A DNA stretch of 64,000 nucleotides from Pseudoalteromonas sp. T1lg48. Lineage in GTDB: Bacteria; Pseudomonadota; Gammaproteobacteria; Enterobacterales; Alteromonadaceae. The stretch's first letter is position 1, and every line of letters begins with the position of its first letter. The translations under genes were made by a program, and so were the position numbers. The notes under the pieces are model-generated. The model ran no database searches. It worked only from the letters and a program-made list of their open reading frames with translations, and had not been told where the DNA came from. Below, piece by piece: positions 18,961-27,713 of the stretch. The stretch spans positions 368,832 to 432,831 of the forward strand of contig NZ_PQCC01000002.1 of the NCBI RefSeq assembly GCF_002964785.1, given 5' to 3'.

Positions 18961-20508
18961 CTACTTTTTCGGGCGTAAATCCAGGTTGCGAAAATCAAAG
19001 CTGAAATCGGTGATCTCGGTAGACACCGCGTGCATCTTCGCGCTGCTGACCTTATTCTGCTCATCCAGGGTAAAGTGGATAAAGGCATCGGCCTCAAGCA
19101 ATGGCTCATCCCACTTGACGACAAAAGTATTGCCGCTGTGATGCTGCAATTCACCCTTTAAGCGCTTAGTGTGGGTAAAGTCAATGCGCAGCTTACCATC
19201 GAGTTGCTCGATCACCACATCGCCATACCAGGCATCCTGTAGGGTACCGGTATAGTAGATAGGCGGTAAAGCGCTTTGATAGTCCTCGACTAATGCTGGC
19301 TTAGCACTGCCATAGGCCTGCTCCTTGCCTTTGAAGTGACGCTCGGCAAAACGCTCCACATAGTCTTTATCTTCAAGCTCCAGGGCTTGTTCAAAGATCT
19401 CTTCGGTCACCGCCGAGAGCGCCGCAAAGGCCTGCTGATTTGACAGCACCACGACACCTAGCTTTTTCTCTGGCAACAGCGAAACCTGCGATACCATACC
19501 AAGAATGCCGCCGCCGTGACCGACGCGTTTATAACCATGGTAATCGACGATCGACCAACCTAAGCCATAGCCACTAAACTGTTGTCGCGAGGCCGCAAAA
19601 GCCGCCTTACTAACGGGACGATTAATATGCGGCAGCCACATTTGCTGTTGTTGTTTGGCGCTAAACAGGCTTTCACCATTGGCCATGACCCCAGCGTTAA
19701 GCTGAGTATTTAACCACAGGCTCATTTCTTTCACGTTAGAGGCGATGGCGCCGGCACCGCGAAAATCTTCCAAATAATTAACGAAGAAGGGATGGAGCTT
19801 GCCGTTTAAAGGAATATGGCCGGTGGCATAGTTGTCATTATCTTCATCGATACGGGAAAAGCCGGCGCGCGACTGCTTCATACCCAGCGGTGTTAGCATC
19901 TTTTGCTCGATAAAGTCCTGCCAGCTCATGCCGCTGACCCGCGCCACCACCTCCCCGGCGGTCACAAACATCAGGTTGTTGTAGGCATAGGCGCTACGAA
20001 AACTGGATTGCGGTTTAAGGTACTGCAGACCTGCAATGATATCGTCCACCGATTTATCCGTGTCTGGCCAAATCATCAGATCGCCCTGCCCCAATCCCAG
20101 GCCACTGCGATGACTGAGCAAATCACGAATGGTCATCTCACGGGTGGCATAGGCGTCATAAAGACGAAACTCGGGAAGATGGTCGATGACCTTGTCATCC
20201 CAGCTTAACTTGCCTTGATCCACCAGCATGGCCAAGGCCGCACTGGTAAAAGCCTTGGTATTTGAAGCTATGCCAAACAGGGTGTCGGCAGTCACCGGCT
20301 CTTTACTATCAAGGTGTCGTACACCAAAACCCCTGGCATAGACGAGTTCACCCTCTGCCACCACGGCCACGGCCATGCCTGGCACATCGAAGCGGGCCAT
20401 GGATTGCTCAATGGCGGCGGTAATTTTTTGTTCTTCGAGCTTGGCTTGCGCCGGATTATTAAACCCCAGCAGCACTGCACTACATAGCAGCAGAGTTTTA
20501 AATTTCAT
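18961..20508 (-). CDS. Secreted serine hydrolase, class C beta-lactamase fold
   Basis: 515 residues with an N-terminal signal peptide (cleavage likely after NNPAQA). The beta-lactamase/PBP4-like domain has the SxxK nucleophile motif SNTK (82-85), a YNN motif (in SAYAYNNLMF) and the HGGG loop (VGHGGGILG). The last ~100 residues look like the DUF3471 domain often found behind such hydrolases. Family members are esterases, D-aminopeptidases or penicillin-interactive proteins; resistance should not be assumed. AAGGAAT precedes the ATG. Confidence 0.88.
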   Translation of the reverse strand: MKFKTLLLCSAVLLGFNNPAQAKLEEQKITAAIEQSMARFDVPGMAVAVVAEGELVYARGFGVRHLDSKEPVTADTLFGIASNTKAFTSAALAMLVDQGKLSWDDKVIDHLPEFRLYDAYATREMTIRDLLSHRSGLGLGQGDLMIWPDTDKSVDDIIAGLQYLKPQSSFRSAYAYNNLMFVTAGEVVARVSGMSWQDFIEQKMLTPLGMKQSRAGFSRIDEDNDNYATGHIPLNGKLHPFFVNYLEDFRGAGAIASNVKEMSLWLNTQLNAGVMANGESLFSAKQQQQMWLPHINRPVSKAAFAASRQQFSGYGLGWSIVDYHGYKRVGHGGGILGMVSQVSLLPEKKLGVVVLSNQQAFAALSAVTEEIFEQALELEDKDYVERFAERHFKGKEQAYGSAKPALVEDYQSALPPIYYTGTLQDAWYGDVVIEQLDGKLRIDFTHTKRLKGELQHHSGNTFVVKWDEPLLEADAFIHFTLDEQNKVSSAKMHAVSTEITDFSFDFRNLDLRPKK

Positions 20509-20565
20509 TATTATTCCTTGTTGAGTTACTTCTAAATCCCGATATGGCGGCGGCTACTTAACGCC

Positions 20566-21078
20566 CTAATTGTTGCCCTTATCCGCCTGGTCGGCGTGGA
20601 TCTGCATCTCCCGCAGGTGCCGCTCGCGATTAAGATCTTCAATACTGGCTTGGCGGGCGATTTCAGCAATATAGTGCTGTGGCAAACTCGCCTCTTGGGC
20701 ACCCCGATACACATGCTGAACATACCAATCAAAAGGCAAGGCCACCCGATCCAGGGTGTTGGCGATATAACAATAGGCCCTGATTTGTTGCTGCTGCTCG
20801 ACTAGGGTCACCTCAATGTACTCTACGTCATAGCGCGGCCCTTCAATGCGATGCAACGACTCCTGCTGCTCAGCGTCGAGCAGCCAAAGTACACCATAAA
20901 CGCTGGCTCCGCTTTCGCGGTGAATGGTACATTTTCCCGAGCCATCAAGACTCAGCATATCGAAACCTAGGCGATAATCGCGCAAGTGCGCCACCCCGAC
21001 GCGCTCTGCTTCTGGCAAACGCTCGCCAAGACGTTGTGCCGACATATTGGAACCGAATGCAAAATAATATTGTGTCAT
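20566..21078 (-). CDS. Gamma-glutamylcyclotransferase family protein
   Basis: 170 residues. The N-terminal YYFAFGSNMSAQRL is the YxxxGSN substrate-binding motif, and the glutamate of HRIEGPRYD is the likely catalytic acid. The family makes 5-oxoproline from gamma-glutamyl amines or amino acids. It overlaps the LysE-family gene by 4 nt (ATGA) and is last in a three-gene overlapping set. Confidence 0.88.
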   Translation of the reverse strand: MTQYYFAFGSNMSAQRLGERLPEAERVGVAHLRDYRLGFDMLSLDGSGKCTIHRESGASVYGVLWLLDAEQQESLHRIEGPRYDVEYIEVTLVEQQQQIRAYCYIANTLDRVALPFDWYVQHVYRGAQEASLPQHYIAEIARQASIEDLNRERHLREMQIHADQADKGNN

Positions 21079-21701
21079 AACAACACCACCTGAATCGCTA
21101 ACACTATCAATACCACACCAATGGCGCGGTCAAACCAAAACCCCTTGGCATTAAAAAATCCCCGAACCTGTTGCTTCGAGAGCAACAGAGAGAGCAAAGA
21201 AAACCAGGCCCAGGTTGCCAAGGCCATATACAGACCATAGCCCAATTGCACCATTTTTGGTGTTTGTACCGATACCACCAGGGTGAAGAGCGAGAGAAAA
21301 AACAAAGTCGCCTTGGGATTAAGGGCATTGGTTAAAAAGCCACGTCGAAAGGCCACCAGCAAGTTCTGGTGCAATAACGGTTGCGGTTGAGTCTGCTCAG
21401 AATCGGTCTTCGCCGGCTTGCTACGCAGCGCCTGGATGCCTAAGTAACCAAGATACATGGCGGCCAGGTACTTCAACACCATAAACAAGGTCGGCGCCTG
21501 AGAGATCAGTAAGGCAACGCCGAGCAAGCAGTAAAGGATATGAACCAGAATACCGGCGCCCACCCCGGCACTGGTTGCCAGGCCATTGGCGCGACCATAA
21601 CTGACGCTGTGTTTTAGCACCACAGCAAAGTCAGGGCCCGGGCTGGCAACGGCAAAAAAATGAGCAATGGCTATGGCTGCAAACTCGGGCCAATAACTCA
21701 T
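21075..21701 (-). CDS. LysE/RhtB family amino-acid exporter
   Basis: 208 residues, about six transmembrane helices, with the family's SPGPDF motif in the first helix and GYLGIQALRS. Exports an amino acid or derivative; the substrate is unknown. It overlaps both neighbours by 4 nt, and a downstream gamma-glutamylcyclotransferase hints at gamma-glutamyl compounds (inference). Confidence 0.9.
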   Translation of the reverse strand: MSYWPEFAAIAIAHFFAVASPGPDFAVVLKHSVSYGRANGLATSAGVGAGILVHILYCLLGVALLISQAPTLFMVLKYLAAMYLGYLGIQALRSKPAKTDSEQTQPQPLLHQNLLVAFRRGFLTNALNPKATLFFLSLFTLVVSVQTPKMVQLGYGLYMALATWAWFSLLSLLLSKQQVRGFFNAKGFWFDRAIGVVLIVLAIQVVLL

Positions 21702-22483
21702 GCCTGATCCTTGGTGAGCAGAGATAGTAACAAGGGATCGGGGCTGTTTTGCGCCAACGCACGCAAGGTTTTCGTCGCCTTTTTAAAGTAGCTGCGCAGG
21801 TGCCCTTTTAGATGCGCCGCCCCTTTATCGATGCCCTTAATATGACAAAACAGCGCCAATAAAAACACCTGCTGTTGCTCGGACAGCTCACTGGAGCGAT
21901 TGGCATAGGGGTTGTAACACTTACCGCAACCACCGCGAAATTGATATACGGTGTTGCTCAACATAACGCCAAAGCCAAAGAAGCTGGCGACCACCTCGGT
22001 GGCCGCATCCACATATTGTTCGCCGCCCGGAGGTAACTGTCCGCCCTGATAAATCATGACCCGCGCCATGCCTTGCGCAAAGCTGGCAATCAGGTCCTGA
22101 GGCTGGTTGATTTGTTGCGGGTTGTAAGACACCTGCACCTGTCCATCGCTACTGACTAAATGGGCCTGAGGGCCGCGTAAACAGTTGGCAAACTCCATAC
22201 GTGGGAAGCGTTGCGGCTGACTTAGCTCGGGGGCGACCAACACCAGGGGCCATTTTTCGAGACCAGCGTACTGCTTTACCTGGGTAAAAACCTGTTCCGC
22301 CATTTGTGCCACACTATGGCTCTGACCAGAAAAAAATTCGTTGGTAGGTAGGACCAACTGCGTATGCTGGCGAAAATACTCACCATCAAAATGCTCAAAG
22401 GCCCACAAAAAGGTATCCAAGAGCCATTGCTGCTCTTGCTCTGCCAATAAAGGCGAGGGTTTTAACCAGCTCAACATAATCAT
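21698..22483 (-). CDS. Conserved hypothetical protein (261 aa)
   Basis: I do not recognise the family. Seen: a soluble protein without signal peptide; a central LIASFAQGMARVMIYQG and a VDAATEVVASFFGFGVMLSN stretch that may be amphipathic helices; a compact cysteine motif RGGCGKCYNPYANR; and a basic C-terminal region with HLKGHLRSYFKKA. The CxxC could bind a metal. First gene of the set with the LysE exporter and gamma-glutamylcyclotransferase; a start at 22477 is equally possible. The 214-bp gap upstream (22484-22697) holds no gene. Confidence 0.7.
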   Translation of the reverse strand: MIMLSWLKPSPLLAEQEQQWLLDTFLWAFEHFDGEYFRQHTQLVLPTNEFFSGQSHSVAQMAEQVFTQVKQYAGLEKWPLVLVAPELSQPQRFPRMEFANCLRGPQAHLVSSDGQVQVSYNPQQINQPQDLIASFAQGMARVMIYQGGQLPPGGEQYVDAATEVVASFFGFGVMLSNTVYQFRGGCGKCYNPYANRSSELSEQQQVFLLALFCHIKGIDKGAAHLKGHLRSYFKKATKTLRALAQNSPDPLLLSLLTKDQA

Positions 22484-22697
22484 TTTTATTGCAACTTAAG
22501 TTCTTACCTGCAAGCATACCAACTAAGTTTAAAAATAACAGCCGGGTGCGACAACACACGCTCGGTAAAACGGCGCTAACGCTTGGCAAGTCGAGTCAAT
22601 GCGGGCTTTACTGGGAGAAACTGGCATTTTATTAAAAATGTGCTAAACCAGTTTAGTACTCACTGGCGCTACCTATGTAATGTTAACGAGTTTTACC

Positions 22698-23027
22698 ATG
22701 CCCCATATCATCATAGAACACTCCGAAGATCTGCCGGTGCTACCACAAGTATTAGTGGACAAGATACATCAAGCCACCTATGCCAGCGGCCTTTTCGAAC
22801 TCGCCACTATTAAGACTCGTGCCATTGCCTACCAGCATTATGAATTGGGTGAGGGTAAGGACGGCTTTATCCATATATGTGCCTACATTATGGCTGGGCG
22901 CACTCGCGAGCAAAAGCAGCAACTCAGTAGTCAATTATTAGAATGTTTGCGCACCTACTGCCGCCGTTCAGATTGTTTAAGCGTGGATGTACGTGATTTA
23001 GATCCAGAGATCTACATGAAGTGCTAG
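22698..23027 (+). CDS. 5-carboxymethyl-2-hydroxymuconate isomerase family
   Basis: 109 residues starting MPHIIIEHSEDLPVLPQ; the N-terminal Pro-1 after Met removal is the catalytic base of this tautomerase-superfamily group (CHMI/HpaF type). No other homoprotocatechuate genes are nearby, so its substrate may differ. ATG 22698 is chosen over 22680 because Pro must be residue 2. The gene converges on the amidohydrolase; the two stop codons overlap. Confidence 0.85.
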   Translation: MPHIIIEHSEDLPVLPQVLVDKIHQATYASGLFELATIKTRAIAYQHYELGEGKDGFIHICAYIMAGRTREQKQQLSSQLLECLRTYCRRSDCLSVDVRDLDPEIYMKC

Positions 23028-23920
23028 ACGCCGGGGTGTTGCACCTCGGTGGTATAGAGACGGTGCGCATTGCTGTACGCCAGGGCACTGAAATAAGGTA
23101 AATCCATGTCCCGGTAGTCCTGCCAAAGCCGTTGATAGCTGCGACTGAATAAACACAGAGGAAAATTGCTGGCGAGCATAATGCGCCGCTCCCCCAATTG
23201 CGATATGGCCGTACGGATCACCTTTTGCTGCCAATTTATATCACCATCCGGGTAAGTAATTTCCCAGCCGCAACATTTAAGATGGATGTTGTTGCATGTG
23301 GCACACAGGCTTAGGCCTTCCAACCAGGCATCCCAGGTGTCTGGCGTCACCAAACCGGCATGATTGATCACTATCTCCAATTCAGGGTTGGCCTTAGCAT
23401 GGGCCACCACAGCCGCCGCTAAGTCGGCTTCGTGAAGGCTAAACTGGGCCTCAAAAAGTAAGCCCAGTGTGGCAAGATGAACAAGGTTGCGGCCGACAGA
23501 GGGGCTTAACAGCCGTTTGCCCTCGGACTCTTCGGTAATGTCACGAATGCCACGCAATAAGGGCGATTTCAGCCGCGCCAGGGCTAGGTAAAATTCCTCA
23601 GGTGCTTGGTCTATGGCCGCATAACTGATTGCCGGCCCCTGGAAGTCTTGCTCTTGCAACCAGCTTAACTCCCTGTCGGGATGCTGGTTATCGAAACCAG
23701 CTTCGATATGGGCAACGCCTTTTAACTCCAGGCCGTGCCCGAGTATCAGGTCGGCCATGGAAAAGTCACGTTGAATGCACCGCTTTTGTGGCCAAAACGG
23801 CGGGCCCTGTTGTTTAAGCCAATGATAATCCCCACGGCCATAAGCAAAAAAATGCACATGGGGATCAAAGACGGGCGTTGCCAAGGGCTGTGCCGAAAGC
23901 GCTGCCAGAGAGGCCGTCAT
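23024..23920 (-). CDS. Amidohydrolase-2 family (COG3618-like) hydrolase
   Basis: TIM-barrel metal-dependent hydrolase of about 298 residues. VFDPHVHFFAYGRGDYHWL has the HxH metal motif, VINHAGL the next histidine, and MLASNFPLC the late conserved segment (usual form GSDWP). The group includes sugar lactonases (L-rhamnono-, L-fucono-lactonase). It lies 7 nt after an SDR gene, and dehydrogenase plus lactonase would make a logical pair. ATG 23920 is preferred; 23947 would overlap the SDR stop. Confidence 0.82.
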   Translation of the reverse strand: MTASLAALSAQPLATPVFDPHVHFFAYGRGDYHWLKQQGPPFWPQKRCIQRDFSMADLILGHGLELKGVAHIEAGFDNQHPDRELSWLQEQDFQGPAISYAAIDQAPEEFYLALARLKSPLLRGIRDITEESEGKRLLSPSVGRNLVHLATLGLLFEAQFSLHEADLAAAVVAHAKANPELEIVINHAGLVTPDTWDAWLEGLSLCATCNNIHLKCCGWEITYPDGDINWQQKVIRTAISQLGERRIMLASNFPLCLFSRSYQRLWQDYRDMDLPYFSALAYSNAHRLYTTEVQHPGV

Positions 23921-23927
23921 AGACTCG

Positions 23928-24661
23928 TTACTGCGCCGTATAACCACCGTCGATCACTTGCAATGAGCCGGTGATAAAGCTGGCGTCCTCACTGACTAAA
24001 AACGCCACCAGATTGGCCACATCTTCCGGCTGTCCTAAACGACCCAAAGGTTGTAAGGCCGATTCCTCAGCTACCACTTCATCCTTATTGGCACCGGTAT
24101 TGGCACAGTAGTTATCAATGGCACTGTGGAATAATGGCGTTTCTATGGTACCTGGACACACGGCATTGGCACGAATGCCAAATTCGGCGTAATCCAGCGC
24201 CGTGGTTTTCGCCATCGAAGCGAGCGCCGCTTTCGACAGGTTATATGCGAAGGAGTTACGTTTACCCACCAAGGCCTATCGGAAGAAATATACACAATCG
24301 CCCCGCGCTTGGCGTCACGCATCAAAGGCAACACGGATTGGGTCGCGGCAAAGGCGCCTTTAATATTCAGAGCAATCACCTCATCAAGCATGGCTTCAGA
24401 CGTTTGCTCTATGTTGGCACTGCGGTGAATACCGGCGTTGCAGACCAAGACATCTACTCGCTCTTCGCGCTCACAGATATCGGCAATGACGCGCTGTACA
24501 CTGGCCACATCGCGAACATCACAGTGACGATACTCGCCGAGATCGGAAGTGACAATGTCGAGGTTATAAACACGATACCCTTGATTTACCAGCTTTTCTA
24601 CAATGGCCAGACCAATTCCCTTGCTGCCACCCGTTACAATAGCGACTTCACTCATATTCAT
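23928..24661 (-). pseudogene. SDR dehydrogenase, frameshifted as read
   Basis: Short-chain dehydrogenase, about 244 residues if repaired. The N-terminal part has the TGGSKGIGLA cofactor loop, CNAGIH, and IVYISSD, then loses frame. The rest (VGKRNSFAYNLSKAALASM with YxxxK, CPGTIETPLF, ITGSLQVIDGGY) continues in another frame. One base seems to be missing near 24277: GATAGG where GATCAGG would give DQALVGKRNS. All catalytic motifs are otherwise intact, so a recent mutation or sequence error is likely. It precedes the lactonase-like gene and could be a sugar dehydrogenase. Confidence 0.85.
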
Positions 24662-24729
24662 TTACGCCTTGATGTACATATCAGCTAATACTAGCATCAG
24701 CGCTAAATAAAAATATAGGATTAAAAATA

Positions 24730-25122
24730 ATGACTTTTCGTCTCGATATGAAAGTGCGTGACTACGAATGCGATTTGCAAGGGATAGTTAATAACAGCGT
24801 GTACTTCAACTACTTAGAACACGCCCGCCATGAGTACCTGCTAGCACAAGATGTTGATTTTGTGGCTCTGGCCAAAGAAGGCATTAATTTGGTGGTGGTG
24901 CGCAGCGAAATGGATTACAAGGCTTCCTTGGTGCCGGGCGATAAGTTCTATGTCAGCGTCGAAATGGTGCGCGAAAGCCGCCTCAAGTTTGCTTTTATCC
25001 AGCATGTGTATCGCGCCAGCGATGACAAACTGGCGTTAAAAGCCAAGGTTATCGGCACTTCGGTCAATGCCGAGGGACGCCCCTTCTTACCCGAGCAATT
25101 AGAGCGTTTATTTGCGGCTTAG
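24730..25122 (+). CDS. Acyl-CoA thioesterase, 4HBT hotdog fold
   Basis: 130 residues, single hotdog domain. DYECDLQGIVNNSVYFNYL is the active-site loop, with the catalytic Asp at the position used in 4-hydroxybenzoyl-CoA thioesterase/YbgC/FadM types, and the HAR of LEHAR follows. AGGAT precedes the ATG. Divergent from the SDR; it ends 3 bp from the META-domain gene's stop. Confidence 0.88.
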   Translation: MTFRLDMKVRDYECDLQGIVNNSVYFNYLEHARHEYLLAQDVDFVALAKEGINLVVVRSEMDYKASLVPGDKFYVSVEMVRESRLKFAFIQHVYRASDDKLALKAKVIGTSVNAEGRPFLPEQLERLFAA

Positions 25123-25125
25123 AGC

Positions 25126-25539
25126 CTACTGATTAGGCGCAGCGCCCAGGGTAAAGGTAAGGGTATGAGCCCCTGTTAAGATCAGGGTCTCATTCTCCAC
25201 CTGCAGTAAGGGCGATGACTTTAAAGTGCTGAGTAAAGCACGCTCGTTACGCTGAGCCTCTCCCTCACAGACCCGATAGGTCATTCCCAAACCACTCACC
25301 TGCAATCTTTGCTCTTCCACCCTGGTGCTGGCGAAAAAGTTATTACAACCGGTGTGGCCATTTAACTGCAGCGCATCAATAAAGCCAACATAGGTGTTGT
25401 TGGTAGCGACCACTTGACCATCTACGCTGGTTAAATACCAATGTTGAAATTTCAATGCATCGGCCGTGCGTTGATCGTTTGCGGCACACGCCGTCAATCC
25501 GGTTAGTAACGCTGCCGCCAATATTAATTTTTTTCTCAC
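25126..25539 (-). CDS. META/HslJ-domain lipoprotein
   Basis: 137 residues from GTG 25539 (VRKKLILAAALLTGLTACAA), a signal peptide with lipobox LTAC. I chose this over the longer frame (to 25665) because AAGG lies 7 nt upstream and the longer N-terminus has no signal character. The domain shows GHTGCNNFFAS and GMTYRVCEG, the META motif of HslJ-like outer-membrane or periplasmic proteins linked to novobiocin resistance and stress in E. coli. Function here unknown. Confidence 0.82.
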   Translation of the reverse strand: MRKKLILAAALLTGLTACAANDQRTADALKFQHWYLTSVDGQVVATNNTYVGFIDALQLNGHTGCNNFFASTRVEEQRLQVSGLGMTYRVCEGEAQRNERALLSTLKSSPLLQVENETLILTGAHTLTFTLGAAPNQ

Positions 25540-25705
25540 CTTTGCGACCTTAGACTCGCAGCTGCTTATGGGCTCCAATGCTAAAGGAAAGGCCGTCAAT
25601 TTGCACCGATAAGACCGCAAGAAAGTGCTAGAAATCACAACTTTTAACTTCCTTTTTACACCCACATACGCTTTAGTATAGAGTTAGTAACAGAGCACCT
25701 AAAAA

Positions 25706-27289
25706 ATGGATTTCACTATGACGACCCAGCTTATTAAACCTTTACTTATTAGCGCCTTGAGCGCCTCACTGCTCGCCTGCGGTGGCGACGGTAGTTTTGA
25801 CGGCGGCGACGGCGGCACTTCTTCCGGTTGGACTCAAGGCGTTTTTGCCCCGTCGAGTCAGTTTAAAGGACAATGTAACGCCCTCGACGAAAAAAACTGG
25901 TTGCGCTCTTGGAGCAATGAAACCTATTTGTGGTATGACGAAATTACCGATCGCGATCCCGCTTCCATTGTTGGTGTTATCGATTACTTTAATACCTTAA
26001 AGACCAATGCCACTACCGCCTCCGGAGCGGCTAAGGATAACTTCCACTTTAGCTTGCCCACCGACGAATACCAGAAAATGCAGGAAAGCGGTGCCGTGAT
26101 GGGCTATGGCTTTAACTTCAAGCTGCTCCGCAGTGCTCCACCGCGCGAAGTGGTGGTTAGTTACACCGAGCCTGATACCCCGGCAAGTGCAGCAGGAGTT
26201 AGACGCGGCTGGGAAATCGTTGCCGTTAATGGTGTCGATATGATCAACAGCAATGATGTTGATGCCCTGAACAGCGCCCTGTTCCCAAGCACTAAAGGCG
26301 TACAAACCGACTTCACCTTTAAATTGGTCGGTTCAAATGAGGAGCGCAATATCACCCTGACAACCGGCGAATTTATCCAAGATCCGGTGATGAATGTGAG
26401 CACCATAGCCACCAACACTGGTAACGTCGGTTATGTCCAGTTTAACGACCACAATGCCCCGGCGGAACGCCAGCTGTATGATGCCTTTAATCAATTGGCA
26501 GGTAGCAACATCAGCGACCTGGTAATCGACATGCGTTACAACGGCGGAGGCTATTTGGCCATGGCGGCACAGCTGGGTTATATGGTTGCGGGCGCAGAAA
26601 ACACCAGTGGCCTTATTTTTGAAAAAACCATTTTCAACGACAAATACCCAACCACCAACCCGGTGACCGGCAGCCCGCTGACGCCCTATCCCTTTATTGA
26701 TGAGTATATTGCTTTCGATCCGGACTCGGGGATCAGCGAGGGCACCAAGTTGCCAAGCTTAAACCTTGAACGTGTCTTTGTGCTTTCTTCGAGCAACACC
26801 TGTTCGGCCAGTGAAGCGCTGATCAATGGCTTGCGCGGCATCCCTGCAGCGCGTGGTTTTGAAGTTATCCTCATCGGCGGTAATACCTGTGGTAAGCCTT
26901 ACGGTTTCTATCCCACAGATAACTGCGACACCACCTTCTTCACCATTCAGTTTACCGGCGTAAACCATGCTGGCTTTGGTGAATACTCCGATGGTTTTGC
27001 ACCACAAAACACGCCGAATGCCGAGCTAGCCCCCGTCTATGTACAAGGGTGTGCGGTAGCCGATGACTTCACCCACCTGCTGGGAGACAAAAACGAAGCC
27101 ATGCTGGCGGCGGCGCTGAGCTATCGAACCTCTGGCGTCTGCCCGGCCCCCACCACGGCGGCGGGCTTAAAAGGCTATGCGGTGCAAAGCTCAGCCTCTG
27201 AGATGGGTGTCAGCCTCAGTGACAACCGCTGGCAGACCCAGTTGAAAAATAATCGCGTAGTGACTCCCCTACCTAAGGAGCTAAACTAA
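25706..27289 (+). CDS. S41 (C-terminal processing-type) peptidase lipoprotein
   Basis: 527 residues. The N-terminal signal peptide ends in lipobox LLAC, followed by a Gly/Asp linker (GGDGSFDGGDGG). A PDZ-like segment spans about residues 120-215 (VVSYTEPDTPASAAGVRRGW). The protease domain has VGYVQFNDH, DLVIDMRYNGGGYL, the nucleophile region SSSNTCSASEALINGLRG and GNTCGKPYGF with the expected lysine. Secreted or surface-anchored protein turnover is likely. A start at 25718 is equally good. Its stop overlaps the next gene's ATG. Confidence 0.88.
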   Translation: MDFTMTTQLIKPLLISALSASLLACGGDGSFDGGDGGTSSGWTQGVFAPSSQFKGQCNALDEKNWLRSWSNETYLWYDEITDRDPASIVGVIDYFNTLKTNATTASGAAKDNFHFSLPTDEYQKMQESGAVMGYGFNFKLLRSAPPREVVVSYTEPDTPASAAGVRRGWEIVAVNGVDMINSNDVDALNSALFPSTKGVQTDFTFKLVGSNEERNITLTTGEFIQDPVMNVSTIATNTGNVGYVQFNDHNAPAERQLYDAFNQLAGSNISDLVIDMRYNGGGYLAMAAQLGYMVAGAENTSGLIFEKTIFNDKYPTTNPVTGSPLTPYPFIDEYIAFDPDSGISEGTKLPSLNLERVFVLSSSNTCSASEALINGLRGIPAARGFEVILIGGNTCGKPYGFYPTDNCDTTFFTIQFTGVNHAGFGEYSDGFAPQNTPNAELAPVYVQGCAVADDFTHLLGDKNEAMLAAALSYRTSGVCPAPTTAAGLKGYAVQSSASEMGVSLSDNRWQTQLKNNRVVTPLPKELN

Positions 27290-27660
27290 TGCGTAAGTTT
27301 TGGCCTCACAGCCTGCTGGCGGCGCTCACACTGGCCACCAGCAGTGGCTGTAACAGCACAGTCAATCAAGACGAGTTGCGCCCGGCATTACTGACCGAGC
27401 CCAGCCAGCAAGAGGTTGCAGCCCTGGTCGCGAAGGCCTTGAACACCGAGGAAGTGAATGTCGGTGAAGAGGTGTTTATGCAAAAAAGCTCCTTGGTACT
27501 CGATTCGCCGCCCTTTACCGATGCGCAGGGTAACCCCCTGATGGGTAAGCAACTTGAGATGCCACAGCGCTTTATGCTGCTCACCGATGGCGAGCTATGT
27601 TATTTGCAGCACCTTAATAGTGAGCAACTCCTGCCCGCACCGACTCTTTCTTGTCGTTAA
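27289..27660 (+). CDS. Small putative lipoprotein coupled to S41 peptidase
   Basis: 123 residues, not recognised. The signal peptide ends in a lipobox-like SSGC (MRKFWPHSLLAALTLATSSG then C). The mature part is small, with two further cysteines (ELCYLQ and the penultimate Cys) that could form a disulfide. The ATG overlaps the peptidase stop (TAATG), so translation is coupled. An inhibitor or chaperone for the peptidase would fit the context, but nothing in the sequence proves it. Confidence 0.7.
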   Translation: MRKFWPHSLLAALTLATSSGCNSTVNQDELRPALLTEPSQQEVAALVAKALNTEEVNVGEEVFMQKSSLVLDSPPFTDAQGNPLMGKQLEMPQRFMLLTDGELCYLQHLNSEQLLPAPTLSCR

Positions 27661-27662
27661 TA

Positions 27663-27694
27663 AAAAAAGCGCCGGCTAAGACCGGCGCTTTTTT
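27663..27694. terminator. Strong bidirectional terminator
   Basis: Stem AAAAAAGCGCCGG / CCGGCGCTTTTTT with a CTAAGA loop, between the convergent lipoprotein gene and enolase-superfamily gene; A and T runs flank it on both sides. Confidence 0.9.
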
Positions 27695-27713
27695 CTTACC
27701 CATTTTTGAATAT

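Noticed and set aside
18961-20508. Calling the serine hydrolase an antibiotic-resistance beta-lactamase
   Set aside because: The fold motifs fit many esterases and peptidases, and the extra C-terminal domain is typical of non-resistance members.
24134-24688. 184-codon plus-strand open frame opposite the SDR gene
   Set aside because: Antisense to clear SDR motifs in both frames; no independent support.
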